IMG/VR virus record: IMGVR_UViG_3300021963_000062
Coordinates: 33,016-97,015 of that record
Source: a virus
Strand: one strand, 5' to 3'
DNA: 64,000 nucleotides
The first letter of the stretch is position 1. Every line of letters starts with the position of its first letter. Under the pieces are notes generated by a model, which saw only the letters and a list, made by a program, of their open reading frames with translations, made no database searches and was not told where the DNA came from. A program made the translations under genes and the position numbers. Shown one piece after another: positions 16,666 to 24,884 of the stretch.

Positions 16666-17147
16666 ATTGCATATCTATCTCTCATACTAAAATTGTAAAA
16701 TGCATGTGGTTGGAATCCTCTCCAACCAAAACAATCTCCAGACTTCCATTTACCGAAACAATCATCTTCAATTTGAATAATTTGTCCAGGAAAACTATCT
16801 TCTAACATCAAAATATATCTAACTATCTTTTCGATTTTAACGTCATATATTTTTGTGTAAGTGGAAAGTGGATCAGTATGTACTGGCAAATATTTTCCTG
16901 GTTTAAATAAATTTACAGCTACAGCAACATTGTTCAGAAAATGAAACTTTGGTTTCACATAATCATGTAAAAAAGTTGGCATAGAACTTGGTTCTTGACA
17001 GTTATATAAAGTCATGTGGTTTTTGTCATGTCCACAACTTATATACTTGTCCACAAGATCATAATCTTTATGGGTTGTGAGAAAATAATCCAAATGATAA
17101 AATTCGGTTACATCCCATTTTGGTTCTATTCTATATCTTAGTGACAT
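16641..17147 (-). CDS. 2OG-Fe(II) oxygenase, Asp/Asn-hydroxylase-like
   Basis: 168 residues. Iron-binding HTD in YLPVHTDPL (about residue 93), distal His in FQPHAFYN followed by RYAIQVTGS with the 2OG-binding Arg. This matches the aspartyl/asparaginyl beta-hydroxylase-like branch. It shares one base with the next gene, so it is translated with the sugar-island genes. Substrate unknown. Confidence 0.75.
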   Translation of the reverse strand: MSLRYRIEPKWDVTEFYHLDYFLTTHKDYDLVDKYISCGHDKNHMTLYNCQEPSSMPTFLHDYVKPKFHFLNNVAVAVNLFKPGKYLPVHTDPLSTYTKIYDVKIEKIVRYILMLEDSFPGQIIQIEDDCFGKWKSGDCFGWRGFQPHAFYNFSMRDRYAIQVTGSVD

Positions 17148-18241
17148 TATGCTGGGGAAAATTCTAAGTACTTTTGAATTAACTCAAGATCATTTTTATT
17201 CCTCAAAACAAGGTACTCATTGGCAAAGTGTAGTTCTACTCCACATTCTAGAGCTAAATTGAGAATAGTATTTCTCCACTTTTTTTTATCTGGAAGAGAG
17301 AATATACTTAACATAACAATTCCATCTGGTTTTCCCTTAATATAACTTTGAAGATTTGGACACCAATCTAGATACTCATTTTCAAATTGAGAGTCTGAGT
17401 AATTAATTTTGTTTTTTTCACAGTAGTCATCAATAACATTTCTTTGCATAGGCAAAGGAATGTTTTTTGAATATTTACTACTCCAAGAATCGTATGTAAT
17501 AAAATGTCTTCCCGTATTGTCTTCAGAAACATCGGAAAGATAATCTCCAGGAAATCTCAACCAAGCTCCAGGAAGTCTCCTAAGATACGATTCCCCCTCA
17601 ATTAAAATTCTCATATCCATACTTACTCTAGTAATATCGGTATTATTATTCACATTTCCATGCATATGTTCTTGAAAAAACAAATGACATTGGCCATAAT
17701 CAAGAGTAACTGGAAAAGAATGTTTGAGACATTCTTCTTCAAATTTTTCTAGAGACCATCTATTGTTTATACACTGTTTGGTAATTTTCCTAGAAATTTT
17801 TAAGGGAAGTATTTGCATACTATTACTTTCATAACATTTAGTAAAAGGCATCCAAACTGTTCTTAAACCTTTTCCATTTCCAACCCAAATACCCTGGTGA
17901 AAAGCAACTCTACGTGATTTTTTTGATTGATTAGGTTCTACAATTCTTAAAGTTGGATATCGTTGAATTAAATATTTTTTATTATCAATTCTCGATGGAA
18001 TATACTCTTTCATAAATTCATCTACCATTATCATAAATTCTTTTCTAAGTGATGCTTTATGAAAATGTTTTCTAATTAATGGAAGTTCTTCTGAACTAAC
18101 TTGGAGATGAAGTTTTTCTAATTCTGTTACTTCTGGTTTTATTTCTTGAATTACGGAAATAGCCCATTCTCTAAATTTAAATTTAGTACTATCATAATTT
18201 AGAGTTTTATTATCCCATTCCAATTGCGTTTTTGTTATCAT
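17147..18241 (-). CDS. sporadic carbohydrate cluster 2OG oxygenase fused to a TIGR04323-like domain
   Basis: 364 residues in two parts. Residues 1-250 resemble phytanoyl-dioxygenase-like enzymes of sporadic carbohydrate clusters: RYPTLRIVEP, VAFHQGIWVGNGKG, then QEHMHGNVNNNT. Residues 250-364 (VIDDYCEKN, GIVMLSIFSLP, GVELHFANEYL) resemble the separate TIGR04323 protein that usually sits next to such an oxygenase. A fusion of the two is my reading. It fits the neighbouring carbamoyltransferase and sugar dehydratase. Confidence 0.65.
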   Translation of the reverse strand: MITKTQLEWDNKTLNYDSTKFKFREWAISVIQEIKPEVTELEKLHLQVSSEELPLIRKHFHKASLRKEFMIMVDEFMKEYIPSRIDNKKYLIQRYPTLRIVEPNQSKKSRRVAFHQGIWVGNGKGLRTVWMPFTKCYESNSMQILPLKISRKITKQCINNRWSLEKFEEECLKHSFPVTLDYGQCHLFFQEHMHGNVNNNTDITRVSMDMRILIEGESYLRRLPGAWLRFPGDYLSDVSEDNTGRHFITYDSWSSKYSKNIPLPMQRNVIDDYCEKNKINYSDSQFENEYLDWCPNLQSYIKGKPDGIVMLSIFSLPDKKKWRNTILNLALECGVELHFANEYLVLRNKNDLELIQKYLEFSPA

Positions 18242-18243
18242 AT

Positions 18244-19662
18244 TTAATTAAAAATTTTTACGTTATAAGTCTTTTCCCATTCTATCATATTACTATGATC
18301 GTTGACAATAGGATATCCTTTAATGTTCAAACTAGTATTTAAAAGGATTGGACAACCGGTTTTATTTTTCCATTGAAATAAAAGATCATAAAACTTTGGG
18401 TTGTCCTTCTTACTTAAAACCTGAACTCTACTAGTACAATCAACATGTTGTATAGAAGTCAACTCTTTTGATTTACATCTTACAGCAAACTGCATATACT
18501 TATTACCACCTTCAAAATATTCCTTGGCATATTCTTCCAAAACAACTGGTGCAAATGGTCTGAACTTTTGTCTTTTTTTTATCTCATTGACTTTATCTTT
18601 TATAAAAGGATCTCTAGGATCTGCAATTAAACTTCTATTACCTAAAGCTCTAGGGCCAAATTCCGATTTGCCCCTTGCAATACCACAAACTTTTTTATCT
18701 AAAAGATAATCAACAATTTCTTCATTTGTAGAGTTATATCCCATATCATATCCAAGATATGGTCCTTTCCAATCAATGTGTTTTTTCTTATGTGCAAGAA
18801 CCGATCCAATAGAAGAACCACTATCTCCAGGAGAAGGCATAATCCATATATTATCATAATAATTGTATGCAATTGGATTTGCAGAACAATTCAATGCACA
18901 TCCGCCCATCACTACAAGATTATCAGACTTAACCAAAGATTTAGATTTCTCTAATACATTTTTGAATAAAATTTCATAAACTGATTGTGTTCCTGCAGCA
19001 ATATCAAAATAATCCTCTTCCGTTTTAAGATCCGATCTCCAATTTAAACAACCTTTATGAAGATTATTTTTAAACCTAAGATCTTCCCCAATAAAATCAT
19101 CAAAAATATCACAAGTCAATCTACTAGGATCTCCATAAGCAGACATACCCATCAGAATATATTCTTCTTCGTTTGGTTTCAGTCCGCACCTTTGTGTCAT
19201 TGCAGAGTACCAAAGTCCGATACTATGTGGATAATTACGTTGAAATTTTAGTTTTAACTTGTTTCCCTGAGCTTCCCAGATTGTGAGTGTTTGAAATTCA
19301 CCTATAGCGTCAATAACCACCACGCAACATTCATCAAACTCGCTGGTGAAATAACCAGCACAAGCATGAGTATAGTGATGATCATAATACTTGATTGGAA
19401 CATCAACATACTTTTTGACGTTCTGGATCCAACCCTGGCCCGCAAGAAGTTGTCTAAGTGTTTTCTTATATGGGTTCTCATACCAACATACTAGCTCTGG
19501 TTTCCCAAACTTTAGTGCATAGTTGATTATGCCATCATTCAACTGAGAATCATTTTTGACGCCACTAAATCTCTCACTTTCACTTGCAAAAACAAGAGTG
19601 TCCTTAACAAAAACCGAAAGTGCAGCATTGTGACTTTCCGATGATATTCCCCAGGTTATCAT
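18244..19662 (-). CDS. carbamoyltransferase (NodU/TobZ family)
   Basis: 472 residues. N-terminal Kae1-like part with GISSESHNAA and the metal-binding DHHYTHACAGYF block (about residues 95-106); C-terminal part with SEFGPRALGNRS and LLNTSLN. The family transfers carbamoyl from carbamoyl phosphate, via carbamoyl-AMP, to a sugar hydroxyl. Here a deoxysugar made by the adjacent enzymes is a reasonable acceptor. Four-base overlap with the ColD-like gene. Confidence 0.9.
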   Translation of the reverse strand: MITWGISSESHNAALSVFVKDTLVFASESERFSGVKNDSQLNDGIINYALKFGKPELVCWYENPYKKTLRQLLAGQGWIQNVKKYVDVPIKYYDHHYTHACAGYFTSEFDECCVVVIDAIGEFQTLTIWEAQGNKLKLKFQRNYPHSIGLWYSAMTQRCGLKPNEEEYILMGMSAYGDPSRLTCDIFDDFIGEDLRFKNNLHKGCLNWRSDLKTEEDYFDIAAGTQSVYEILFKNVLEKSKSLVKSDNLVVMGGCALNCSANPIAYNYYDNIWIMPSPGDSGSSIGSVLAHKKKHIDWKGPYLGYDMGYNSTNEEIVDYLLDKKVCGIARGKSEFGPRALGNRSLIADPRDPFIKDKVNEIKKRQKFRPFAPVVLEEYAKEYFEGGNKYMQFAVRCKSKELTSIQHVDCTSRVQVLSKKDNPKFYDLLFQWKNKTGCPILLNTSLNIKGYPIVNDHSNMIEWEKTYNVKIFN

Positions 19663-20828
19663 AAGTCACCAATAATATCTTCCAAGACTTTGAATCTTTT
19701 ATTTCCTACTAGATGACTATTTCCAATATAAAGTCCATATTCATGAATAATATCTACATTAAATGGTGCATCACCAACGATAGAATAGTTTTTTAAGAAT
19801 GGTTGTTTAAGTAGATTGCCTGCGACAATAGGTCGATATTCAATTCCATATTCTTCAAATTTTGAGATGAGATTTAAATACGTTTCTTTCTTTTTGCAAA
19901 TAAACGGAAGACAAAGGTTACTGCTAGTATTATCTTCCTTAGGAATATAGAATTTATCTGGATATTTTTTAAGTAAAGATAACAGTCTTTGATAGTTATT
20001 TTTTCTAGATTCGATAATAAAATCTATACGTCTGAGTTGGGAACTACCAAGAACTGCACAGATTTCATGATTTCTGAAGTTAAACCCGTCAGTTGGAAAA
20101 AGAAAACTTGGAGAAATGTTGGGATATTCTTCTTGATATTTTTTAAAGTTTTCTGGAGAAGCTTCTCTGGCAATACCATGACTACGTTTCATACGCATCA
20201 ATTCATATAGTTCCTTATCACAAGTAGAAATCATACCACCTTCAATACTAGTCATATGATGACTGAAATAAAAACTGAATGTGGCTCCCAGAGAATTCGC
20301 ACCATGTTTCACACCTTGAGAATTAGATACCCCCTGAGCTTCACAGATATCCTCAAGAATTAGAGCGTCTGGAAAAATTTCCTGATATTTATCCAATTCT
20401 GCTTCCAATCCAAGAAGGTGAGTAACAAAAATTATTTTGATGTCTGGATGAAGCTCTTTTACTTGTTTTAGTTTTTCGACATCAAAACTAAGAGAATTTA
20501 AATTGATATCTGCAAATACGGGTTCAAATCCAGTTTGCAACACTGGAGAAATATTAGTAGACCAAGTACATGCAGGCACTAATACTTTATCTCCGTTTTT
20601 CAATCCATACTTTTCTTTCACTGCAGATAAAAGTAGGATGTTTGCGGAACTACCAGAATTTACATAAAGGGAATATTTGGATCCCAACCATTGATTCCAT
20701 TCGGATTCAAACTTTCTCACTTTTTCTCCATTAGTAAATCTTTTGGTAGTGAGAATAAATTTAATCATTCTTAGTTTATCGCCCCAAGTTATGATATCAT
20801 CCATCAAGGGCCAAATATTTTTAGTCAT
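19659..20828 (-). CDS. DegT/DnrJ-fold PLP enzyme with His in place of Lys (ColD-like 3-dehydratase)
   Basis: 389 residues of the sugar aminotransferase fold (VNSGSSANILLL, VPACTWSTNISP, LEDICEAQG). The usual PLP-binding lysine is replaced: the site reads SFYFSHHMTSIEGG at about 185-198. Histidine here defines the 3-dehydratases ColD (GDP-4-keto-6-deoxymannose 3-dehydratase) and RfbH/E1. With Gmd encoded in the same island, the ColD reaction giving a GDP-3,6-dideoxy-4-ketosugar is the best prediction. Terminator follows upstream of it in the peroxiredoxin gap. Confidence 0.8.
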   Translation of the reverse strand: MTKNIWPLMDDIITWGDKLRMIKFILTTKRFTNGEKVRKFESEWNQWLGSKYSLYVNSGSSANILLLSAVKEKYGLKNGDKVLVPACTWSTNISPVLQTGFEPVFADINLNSLSFDVEKLKQVKELHPDIKIIFVTHLLGLEAELDKYQEIFPDALILEDICEAQGVSNSQGVKHGANSLGATFSFYFSHHMTSIEGGMISTCDKELYELMRMKRSHGIAREASPENFKKYQEEYPNISPSFLFPTDGFNFRNHEICAVLGSSQLRRIDFIIESRKNNYQRLLSLLKKYPDKFYIPKEDNTSSNLCLPFICKKKETYLNLISKFEEYGIEYRPIVAGNLLKQPFLKNYSIVGDAPFNVDIIHEYGLYIGNSHLVGNKRFKVLEDIIGDL

Positions 20829-20842
20829 ATCAATTCAATAAA

Positions 20843-20868
20843 GAAAAAAAGAGGAGGTTTCCCTCCTC
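20843..20868 (-). terminator. intrinsic terminator after the peroxiredoxin gene
   Basis: Minus strand GAGGAGG-GAAA-CCTCCTC followed by seven T, between the peroxiredoxin stop and the ColD-like gene. Confidence 0.85.
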
Positions 20869-20878
20869 AAAATATTTA

Positions 20879-21415
20879 TTAGACTGCCAGAGATGGAATA
20901 TTTTGTTTTACGTATTCAAGAACCTTTTCAGGAGAAGACCATTCATAAGGATCGGACTCTGCGTTATCTGTAATACCATCTTCCATAAAGATCTGTTCGA
21001 TCACACCGTCATTGATTACTGCAGCATAACGCCAAGAGCGAGCCGCGAAACCAAGGTTACGTTTCTGAACAAGCATACCCATGGCAGTAGTGAACTCACC
21101 GTTACCATCAGGAATCAGTTTGACTTTCTCAATATTCTGATCTTTAGCCCATGCGTTCATCACAAAGGCATCGTTGACAGACAGACAATAGATTTCATCA
21201 ATACCCTGTTCTGCAAACATATCATAGAATGCTTCGTAACCAGGAAGTTGATAAGCACTACAAGTAGGGGTAAATGCACCAGGAAGGGCAAACAGAACTA
21301 CTTTCTTTCCGTTGAAGAGTTCCTCAGTAGAACGAGTCACAAACTCTCCGTCTTCACGGAACATAAAGTCCACTGAAGGGACTACAGATTTTTCTTCAGG
21401 AGCTAGTTGAGGCAT
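20879..21415 (-). CDS. peroxiredoxin (Prx5-like)
   Basis: 178 residues with the peroxidatic site PGAFTPTCS (Cys52). Typical of the Prx5/AhpE-like group that reduces H2O2 and organic peroxides using thiols. It is part of the redox and photosynthesis block and overlaps the next gene by 20 bases. May limit oxidative damage from continued photosynthesis. Confidence 0.9.
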   Translation of the reverse strand: MPQLAPEEKSVVPSVDFMFREDGEFVTRSTEELFNGKKVVLFALPGAFTPTCSAYQLPGYEAFYDMFAEQGIDEIYCLSVNDAFVMNAWAKDQNIEKVKLIPDGNGEFTTAMGMLVQKRNLGFAARSWRYAAVINDGVIEQIFMEDGITDNAESDPYEWSSPEKVLEYVKQNIPSLAV

Positions 21416-21668
21416 GTTTTTGTTTTAATTCAGGATTAGGTTGAGAAGGAACAACAGGGTTCCTAGATTTATTTTTAATAACGATGAATGCATCGTTTTG
21501 ATATGTAACTGTACCAAAAGGTTTAGACCACTTTGGATTACTGTTTGGGTTGGTGGCAGTACCAGTTACACATACTCCACCGATTTCTACAGCGATTTCA
21601 TCGCCATATTCCCATCCGAGATTTTGAAGGGCAATAGCAAGTTGTCCTAACCATGCACCTTCACTCAT
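21396..21668 (-). CDS. hypothetical protein next to ferredoxin (90 aa)
   Basis: Start ATG at 21668 chosen because it overlaps the petF stop. Contains a beta-rich core (EYGDEIAVEIGGVCVTGTAT) and a basic tail. Possibly a small barrel. Function unknown. Confidence 0.6.
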   Translation of the reverse strand: MSEGAWLGQLAIALQNLGWEYGDEIAVEIGGVCVTGTATNPNSNPKWSKPFGTVTYQNDAFIVIKNKSRNPVVPSQPNPELKQKHASTSS

Positions 21669-21961
21669 CACAGATTTTCCTCTTGCTCGGTAAGAATGAC
21701 ACAATCACTAGTGGGGTATGCCACACAGGTGAGGACGAACCCATTAGAGATTTGATCGTCATCCAGAAATGTTTGATCTTCATTGTCTACTGTCCCACTG
21801 ATAAGTTTTCCAGCGCAAGCAGAACAAGCACCAGCACGGCAACTGGAAGGTAGATCAACGCCAGCTTCTTCAGCAGCGTCCAAAATATACTGGTCTTTAG
21901 GGCATTGGATAGTCGTTTCGGATCCATCGGGGGAACGAAGAGTTACATTAAAAGAGGTCAT
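21668..21961 (-). CDS. petF: plant-type 2Fe-2S ferredoxin
   Basis: 97 residues with the cluster ligands Cys41, Cys46, Cys49 and Cys79 (CRAGACSAC ... LTC). It carries electrons from photosystem I to ferredoxin-dependent enzymes. Cyanophage petF is known to feed bilin reductases or other enzymes; no such gene is in this window. Confidence 0.95.
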   Translation of the reverse strand: MTSFNVTLRSPDGSETTIQCPKDQYILDAAEEAGVDLPSSCRAGACSACAGKLISGTVDNEDQTFLDDDQISNGFVLTCVAYPTSDCVILTEQEENL

Positions 21962-22017
21962 TGTGATTTAATAACAACAATAAGAGTTTATCAAGAAAGT
22001 CTTAAGAAGTCAATAGA

Positions 22018-22143
22018 CTAGATGGGGTTGTATGCGGGAATCATCATACCCCCACCTTGATCATCGTCATCGTCTGCATCGTTACTACCAATGGCACTTA
22101 TGAAAAACCAAGTCCCTATTAGTATTACTGCAAACAATAACAT
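22018..22143 (-). CDS. micro-membrane protein (41 aa)
   Basis: ATG at 22143 overlaps the hli stop (TGATG). One membrane segment (MLLFAVILIGTWFFIS), then a run of Asp (DADDDDD) and a Gly/Met tail. Translationally coupled to hli, which supports it as a real gene. Function unknown. Confidence 0.6.
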   Translation of the reverse strand: MLLFAVILIGTWFFISAIGSNDADDDDDQGGGMMIPAYNPI

Positions 22144-22262
22144 CAGAGTACACCAGGAATGATTTGTCCGGTGATCAGATAAGAACCAACTCCAGCAACG
22201 AAACCGAGCATTGCAAGACGAGCGTTGAGGATCTCAGCCTCAGGGGTGAAACCGAATTTCAT
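22143..22262 (-). CDS. hli: high-light inducible protein (39 aa)
   Basis: Starts MKFGFTPEAEILNARLAMLG with the Hli core ExxNxRxAMxGF and a single transmembrane helix. A perfect AAGGAG site precedes the ATG. Hli proteins bind chlorophyll and carotenoid and protect photosystem II. Confidence 0.9.
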   Translation of the reverse strand: MKFGFTPEAEILNARLAMLGFVAGVGSYLITGQIIPGVL

Positions 22263-22273
22263 AATTGTTCTCC

Positions 22274-22360
22274 TTAGTAAGTTTCAGAAAGTTTTTCTAC
22301 GGAAATTGCCAACAAAACAAAGAAGGCAATACTAGTAATTGTAAACAGTACTTCAGTCAT
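22274..22360 (-). CDS. 28-residue micro-membrane protein
   Basis: ATG at 22360, TAA at 22274. The product is one hydrophobic helix (TITSIAFFVLLAISVEK) flanked by polar ends. It lies between two hli genes and is the size of small photosystem subunits, but I cannot match it to a named one. Confidence 0.45.
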   Translation of the reverse strand: MTEVLFTITSIAFFVLLAISVEKLSETY

Positions 22361-22368
22361 CGTCTGTC

Positions 22369-22572
22369 TCAGAAGATACCGAAGAAAAGTTTACCAGTGA
22401 ATGCATAGGAAATCGCACCAGCGATGATGCCCATCATGGCCCAACGACCATTGTACATTTCAGTGGTCTGCATAGGAGTCAAGAGACCTTTGCGGTTATA
22501 CTCTTGGTAAACCATTTGGGGTTCTTTGGCCCACATGTTTTGTTGACCACGATCATTCGTTGTTACAGTCAT
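22369..22572 (-). CDS. hli: high-light inducible protein (67 aa)
   Basis: Start at 22572 chosen because the promoter at 22600-22628 leaves a 20-base leader. The Hli motif reads EMYNGRWAMMGIIAG, followed by a membrane helix. The longer frame upstream runs through the promoter and is not used. Role in photoprotection as for the other hli. Confidence 0.92.
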   Translation of the reverse strand: MTVTTNDRGQQNMWAKEPQMVYQEYNRKGLLTPMQTTEMYNGRWAMMGIIAGAISYAFTGKLFFGIF

Positions 22573-22599
22573 TTTCGTTTTATTACGAATTGTTACACA

Positions 22600-22628
22600 A
22601 TTATATAGGAAATCTAAAGAGTCGTCAA
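22600..22628 (-). promoter_or_regulatory. sigma70-like promoter of the hli operon
   Basis: TTGACG (22623-22628), 17-base spacer, TATAAT (22600-22605) on the minus strand. Confidence 0.75.
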
Positions 22629-22650
22629 GCCCCTTATGTTTGCGATTCAT

Positions 22651-22678
22651 AAAAAAACCACCCCAGAAAGGGGTGGTT
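22651..22678 (-). terminator. intrinsic terminator
   Basis: Minus strand AACCACCCC / GGGGTGGTT stem followed by seven T, after the secreted small protein gene. Confidence 0.85.
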
Positions 22679-22701
22679 CCACTCAACTTATGAGTATCTT
22701 A

Positions 22702-23079
22702 TCAGAAAGAGTAACGAACTTTCAGTTCACCACCGAGGGCAAACACTTCGCTATCAAAACCATACTCACCAGCAACTTTAGCCTTACCAGTCAGACTTCC
22801 GGCGATAGGGAAGTTAACACCAACTTCACCAACAGCAACACCCTCATTGGTGCCACCATTGTTCCACTCATAACCAGGGCCGATTTCACCGAACACGGTC
22901 ACACCATTGGAAGCCTTTTGTTCATAACCAACGCGAAGTTCGGTTTGAGCACCAGTGAAATCACCACCATCGGTGATAGTACCAGCAGCAGTGGTCTTAG
23001 ACTCAACATAAGGGCCAGCGAAAGCAGCAGTGGCAAGGAAAGGGGCAACAGCAGCAGTTGCGATAACAGATTTAATCAT
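22702..23079 (-). CDS. secreted small outer-membrane barrel-like protein (125 aa)
   Basis: Signal peptide of about 21 residues ending ATAAFA before GPYVE. The rest is made of alternating beta strands (TELRVGYEQK, VTVFGEIGPGYEW, ELKVRYSF) and ends in Phe, as outer-membrane barrels do. It has its own promoter and terminator, so it is expressed as a single gene. Possibly inserted in the host outer membrane; function unknown. Confidence 0.7.
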   Translation of the reverse strand: MIKSVIATAAVAPFLATAAFAGPYVESKTTAAGTITDGGDFTGAQTELRVGYEQKASNGVTVFGEIGPGYEWNNGGTNEGVAVGEVGVNFPIAGSLTGKAKVAGEYGFDSEVFALGGELKVRYSF

Positions 23080-23157
23080 TTAATTAATACCTCGTAAATT
23101 TACTTGCGGAATGGTTACCCGCAGATGAAAGAAGACTTGACTTGTCTTCGTTCCCTA

Positions 23158-23187
23158 ATTTTAACATTCTCTTTGGGATCATGTCAA
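23158..23187 (-). promoter_or_regulatory. sigma70-like promoter
   Basis: TTGACA (23182-23187), 18-base spacer, TAAAAT (23158-23163) on the minus strand, before the secreted barrel-like gene. Confidence 0.65.
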
Positions 23188-23193
23188 GGTAGT

Positions 23194-23215
23194 AAAAACC
23201 CACCTTTCGGTGGGT
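23194..23215 (-). terminator. intrinsic terminator of sugar island 2
   Basis: Minus strand ACCCACC-GAAA-GGTGGGT followed by five T, just after the GT25 gene. Confidence 0.8.
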
Positions 23216-23223
23216 GGTTTGAA

Positions 23224-24030
23224 CTATGAAGTTTGTTGTTGAGCTTCTGATGTCCTTCCAAGATATGGATCATAATCCATAAGTTTTTCAATTTCTAGAT
23301 CAGAACCACGAGTCTCCCAGAGATTTCTCAATCCATCATGAGATCCTCTGTGGAAAATCTCAATGTGTTCTGGATGAATGGAAGAACCCAATTCAATCTT
23401 ATACAAGAAAAGAGGAATTGCAAAAGTATTTCCAGAATTATAAATCAAATCATCTGCAACTGCACGAGGTTTAATTTGATAATCAAGTTTATACTTATCT
23501 CCACGACAATGGAATCTTACAATCTTTTCTGCATGGTGACGAGTAATTACATAACAAGCAGTAGAAAAATCATTGACAAATCTACGATGTAAGTTTACAT
23601 GAAGAGTTCCTGGACAAATAATAGCAAGTTGAACTACATCATAATCATATGGAAGTCTTGCAACAAATTGGCTCCAAGTAAAATTCCAATACTTTGCAAT
23701 ACTAATATCTACATCGTCTTCCATGACAACACAATACGGTGCATCAGAAGTTTCCAAGAAATGTTTGAGTAGTTTAAGGTGAGAAGTAACACAACCAATC
23801 TCACCAGAACTCATTCCTTGTGGATATCTGCCATGGATAATATCACTCAGATCATCATCTCTACCATCATACGCAGAGATTCTTTCATAATTTTCAATCT
23901 CCCAGTGTGCAAACATGTCTTCCATATACTGTTTGCGTTCTGGTTGATCATCTAAGTTGATATAGTAGATAGGACCAATACCTTTTAGTTTGTATGCGGA
24001 CTTATTTTTATCCATTACAGCAACTTCCAT
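23224..24030 (-). CDS. glycosyltransferase family 25
   Basis: About 268 residues. Hallmarks are YYINLDDQPERK near residue 21, SSGEIGCVTSHL near 75 and the metal-binding VVMEDDVD near 100. GT25 enzymes transfer galactose or glucose in LPS synthesis. The ATG at 24030 overlaps the stop of the upstream GT11 gene (TGATGG); a start 15 bases upstream is possible. Last gene of the island before the terminator. Confidence 0.9.
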   Translation of the reverse strand: MEVAVMDKNKSAYKLKGIGPIYYINLDDQPERKQYMEDMFAHWEIENYERISAYDGRDDDLSDIIHGRYPQGMSSGEIGCVTSHLKLLKHFLETSDAPYCVVMEDDVDISIAKYWNFTWSQFVARLPYDYDVVQLAIICPGTLHVNLHRRFVNDFSTACYVITRHHAEKIVRFHCRGDKYKLDYQIKPRAVADDLIYNSGNTFAIPLFLYKIELGSSIHPEHIEIFHRGSHDGLRNLWETRGSDLEIEKLMDYDPYLGRTSEAQQQTS

Positions 24031-24884
24031 CAGAGAACTTCCCAACCCTCACAATAAAGGTCACTAGTATCTTTATCTGCATAAGAAGGACCAAACCACA
24101 TTTTAGGTGCTACAATTTTACCAGCACCATTCTGCAACCAGGCACCCCACCAAGATAGTGAAGAGTTTGCGATAATACCACCTTTACAATTAGCCATGAT
24201 GCAGAGATCGACATAAGGAGTATAGGATCCATCGGGGTACTTTTCTTCTGGAGTAGAAACGTAGAAACGATCTGGTTTGAAAAGTTCTTGTTCCAGAACC
24301 CACTCGGGAGAATCTGAGACAACTACTACTTCTTGATCTTCGGGGAAAAGTGCAAGGGCTTTCTCATAATACTCTAGTGGTTGAGGAGGATGTTGATCAG
24401 AGCATTTGGTATAAGACCACTCAAATCCACGAGCATCCACAAGGTTAGGATCTCCACGACGAACATGGAGAAAGATAGGATCCTTAAGTTCACTAAGAAA
24501 TCCTTTTACTGGAACACTTAAATCATCATGAAATGTAAAATCTTTACGAATCTCATCTTTAATATGTGCAAAATATTTTTCCGTCTGGAAGAATCCATGA
24601 ATGGAAACATCATTTGGACAAAGATCTAGAAGTTCTTTATCAAAGTGATATTGTTTTTCAGCAACAATAGGAGCGAAACCACGATCAAGCAAATACAAAT
24701 TTGTTGATTTTACAGACTCAAGAGTAAAACAATTTGCTAGACTATAATTATCAATTCGTCTTTCACCAAAAGGTGGGATGCACCAATCATAACCTTTAGC
24801 GGCTGCAATACCTCTAAGAGCCGCATACTGAAACATTTGGTTGCCTAAGCGACCATTATTTCCAAGTTCGTTAAACGCTAACAT
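24030..24884 (-). CDS. GT11-like fucosyltransferase 1
   Basis: 284 residues with NGRLGNQMFQYAALRG at the N-terminus, HVRRGD at about 140 and NSSLSWWGAWL at about 238, the three blocks of alpha-1,2-fucosyltransferases. They transfer a GDP-linked L-fucose-type sugar to a galactose hydroxyl. One of three related copies in the window. The GDP donor may be colitose-like given the ColD-like enzyme; that is inference. Confidence 0.92.
   Translation of the reverse strand: MLAFNELGNNGRLGNQMFQYAALRGIAAAKGYDWCIPPFGERRIDNYSLANCFTLESVKSTNLYLLDRGFAPIVAEKQYHFDKELLDLCPNDVSIHGFFQTEKYFAHIKDEIRKDFTFHDDLSVPVKGFLSELKDPIFLHVRRGDPNLVDARGFEWSYTKCSDQHPPQPLEYYEKALALFPEDQEVVVVSDSPEWVLEQELFKPDRFYVSTPEEKYPDGSYTPYVDLCIMANCKGGIIANSSLSWWGAWLQNGAGKIVAPKMWFGPSYADKDTSDLYCEGWEVL

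Noticed and set aside
19659-20828. Plain sugar aminotransferase annotation for the DegT-fold enzyme
   Set aside because: The PLP lysine is replaced by histidine, which does not fit an aminotransferase.
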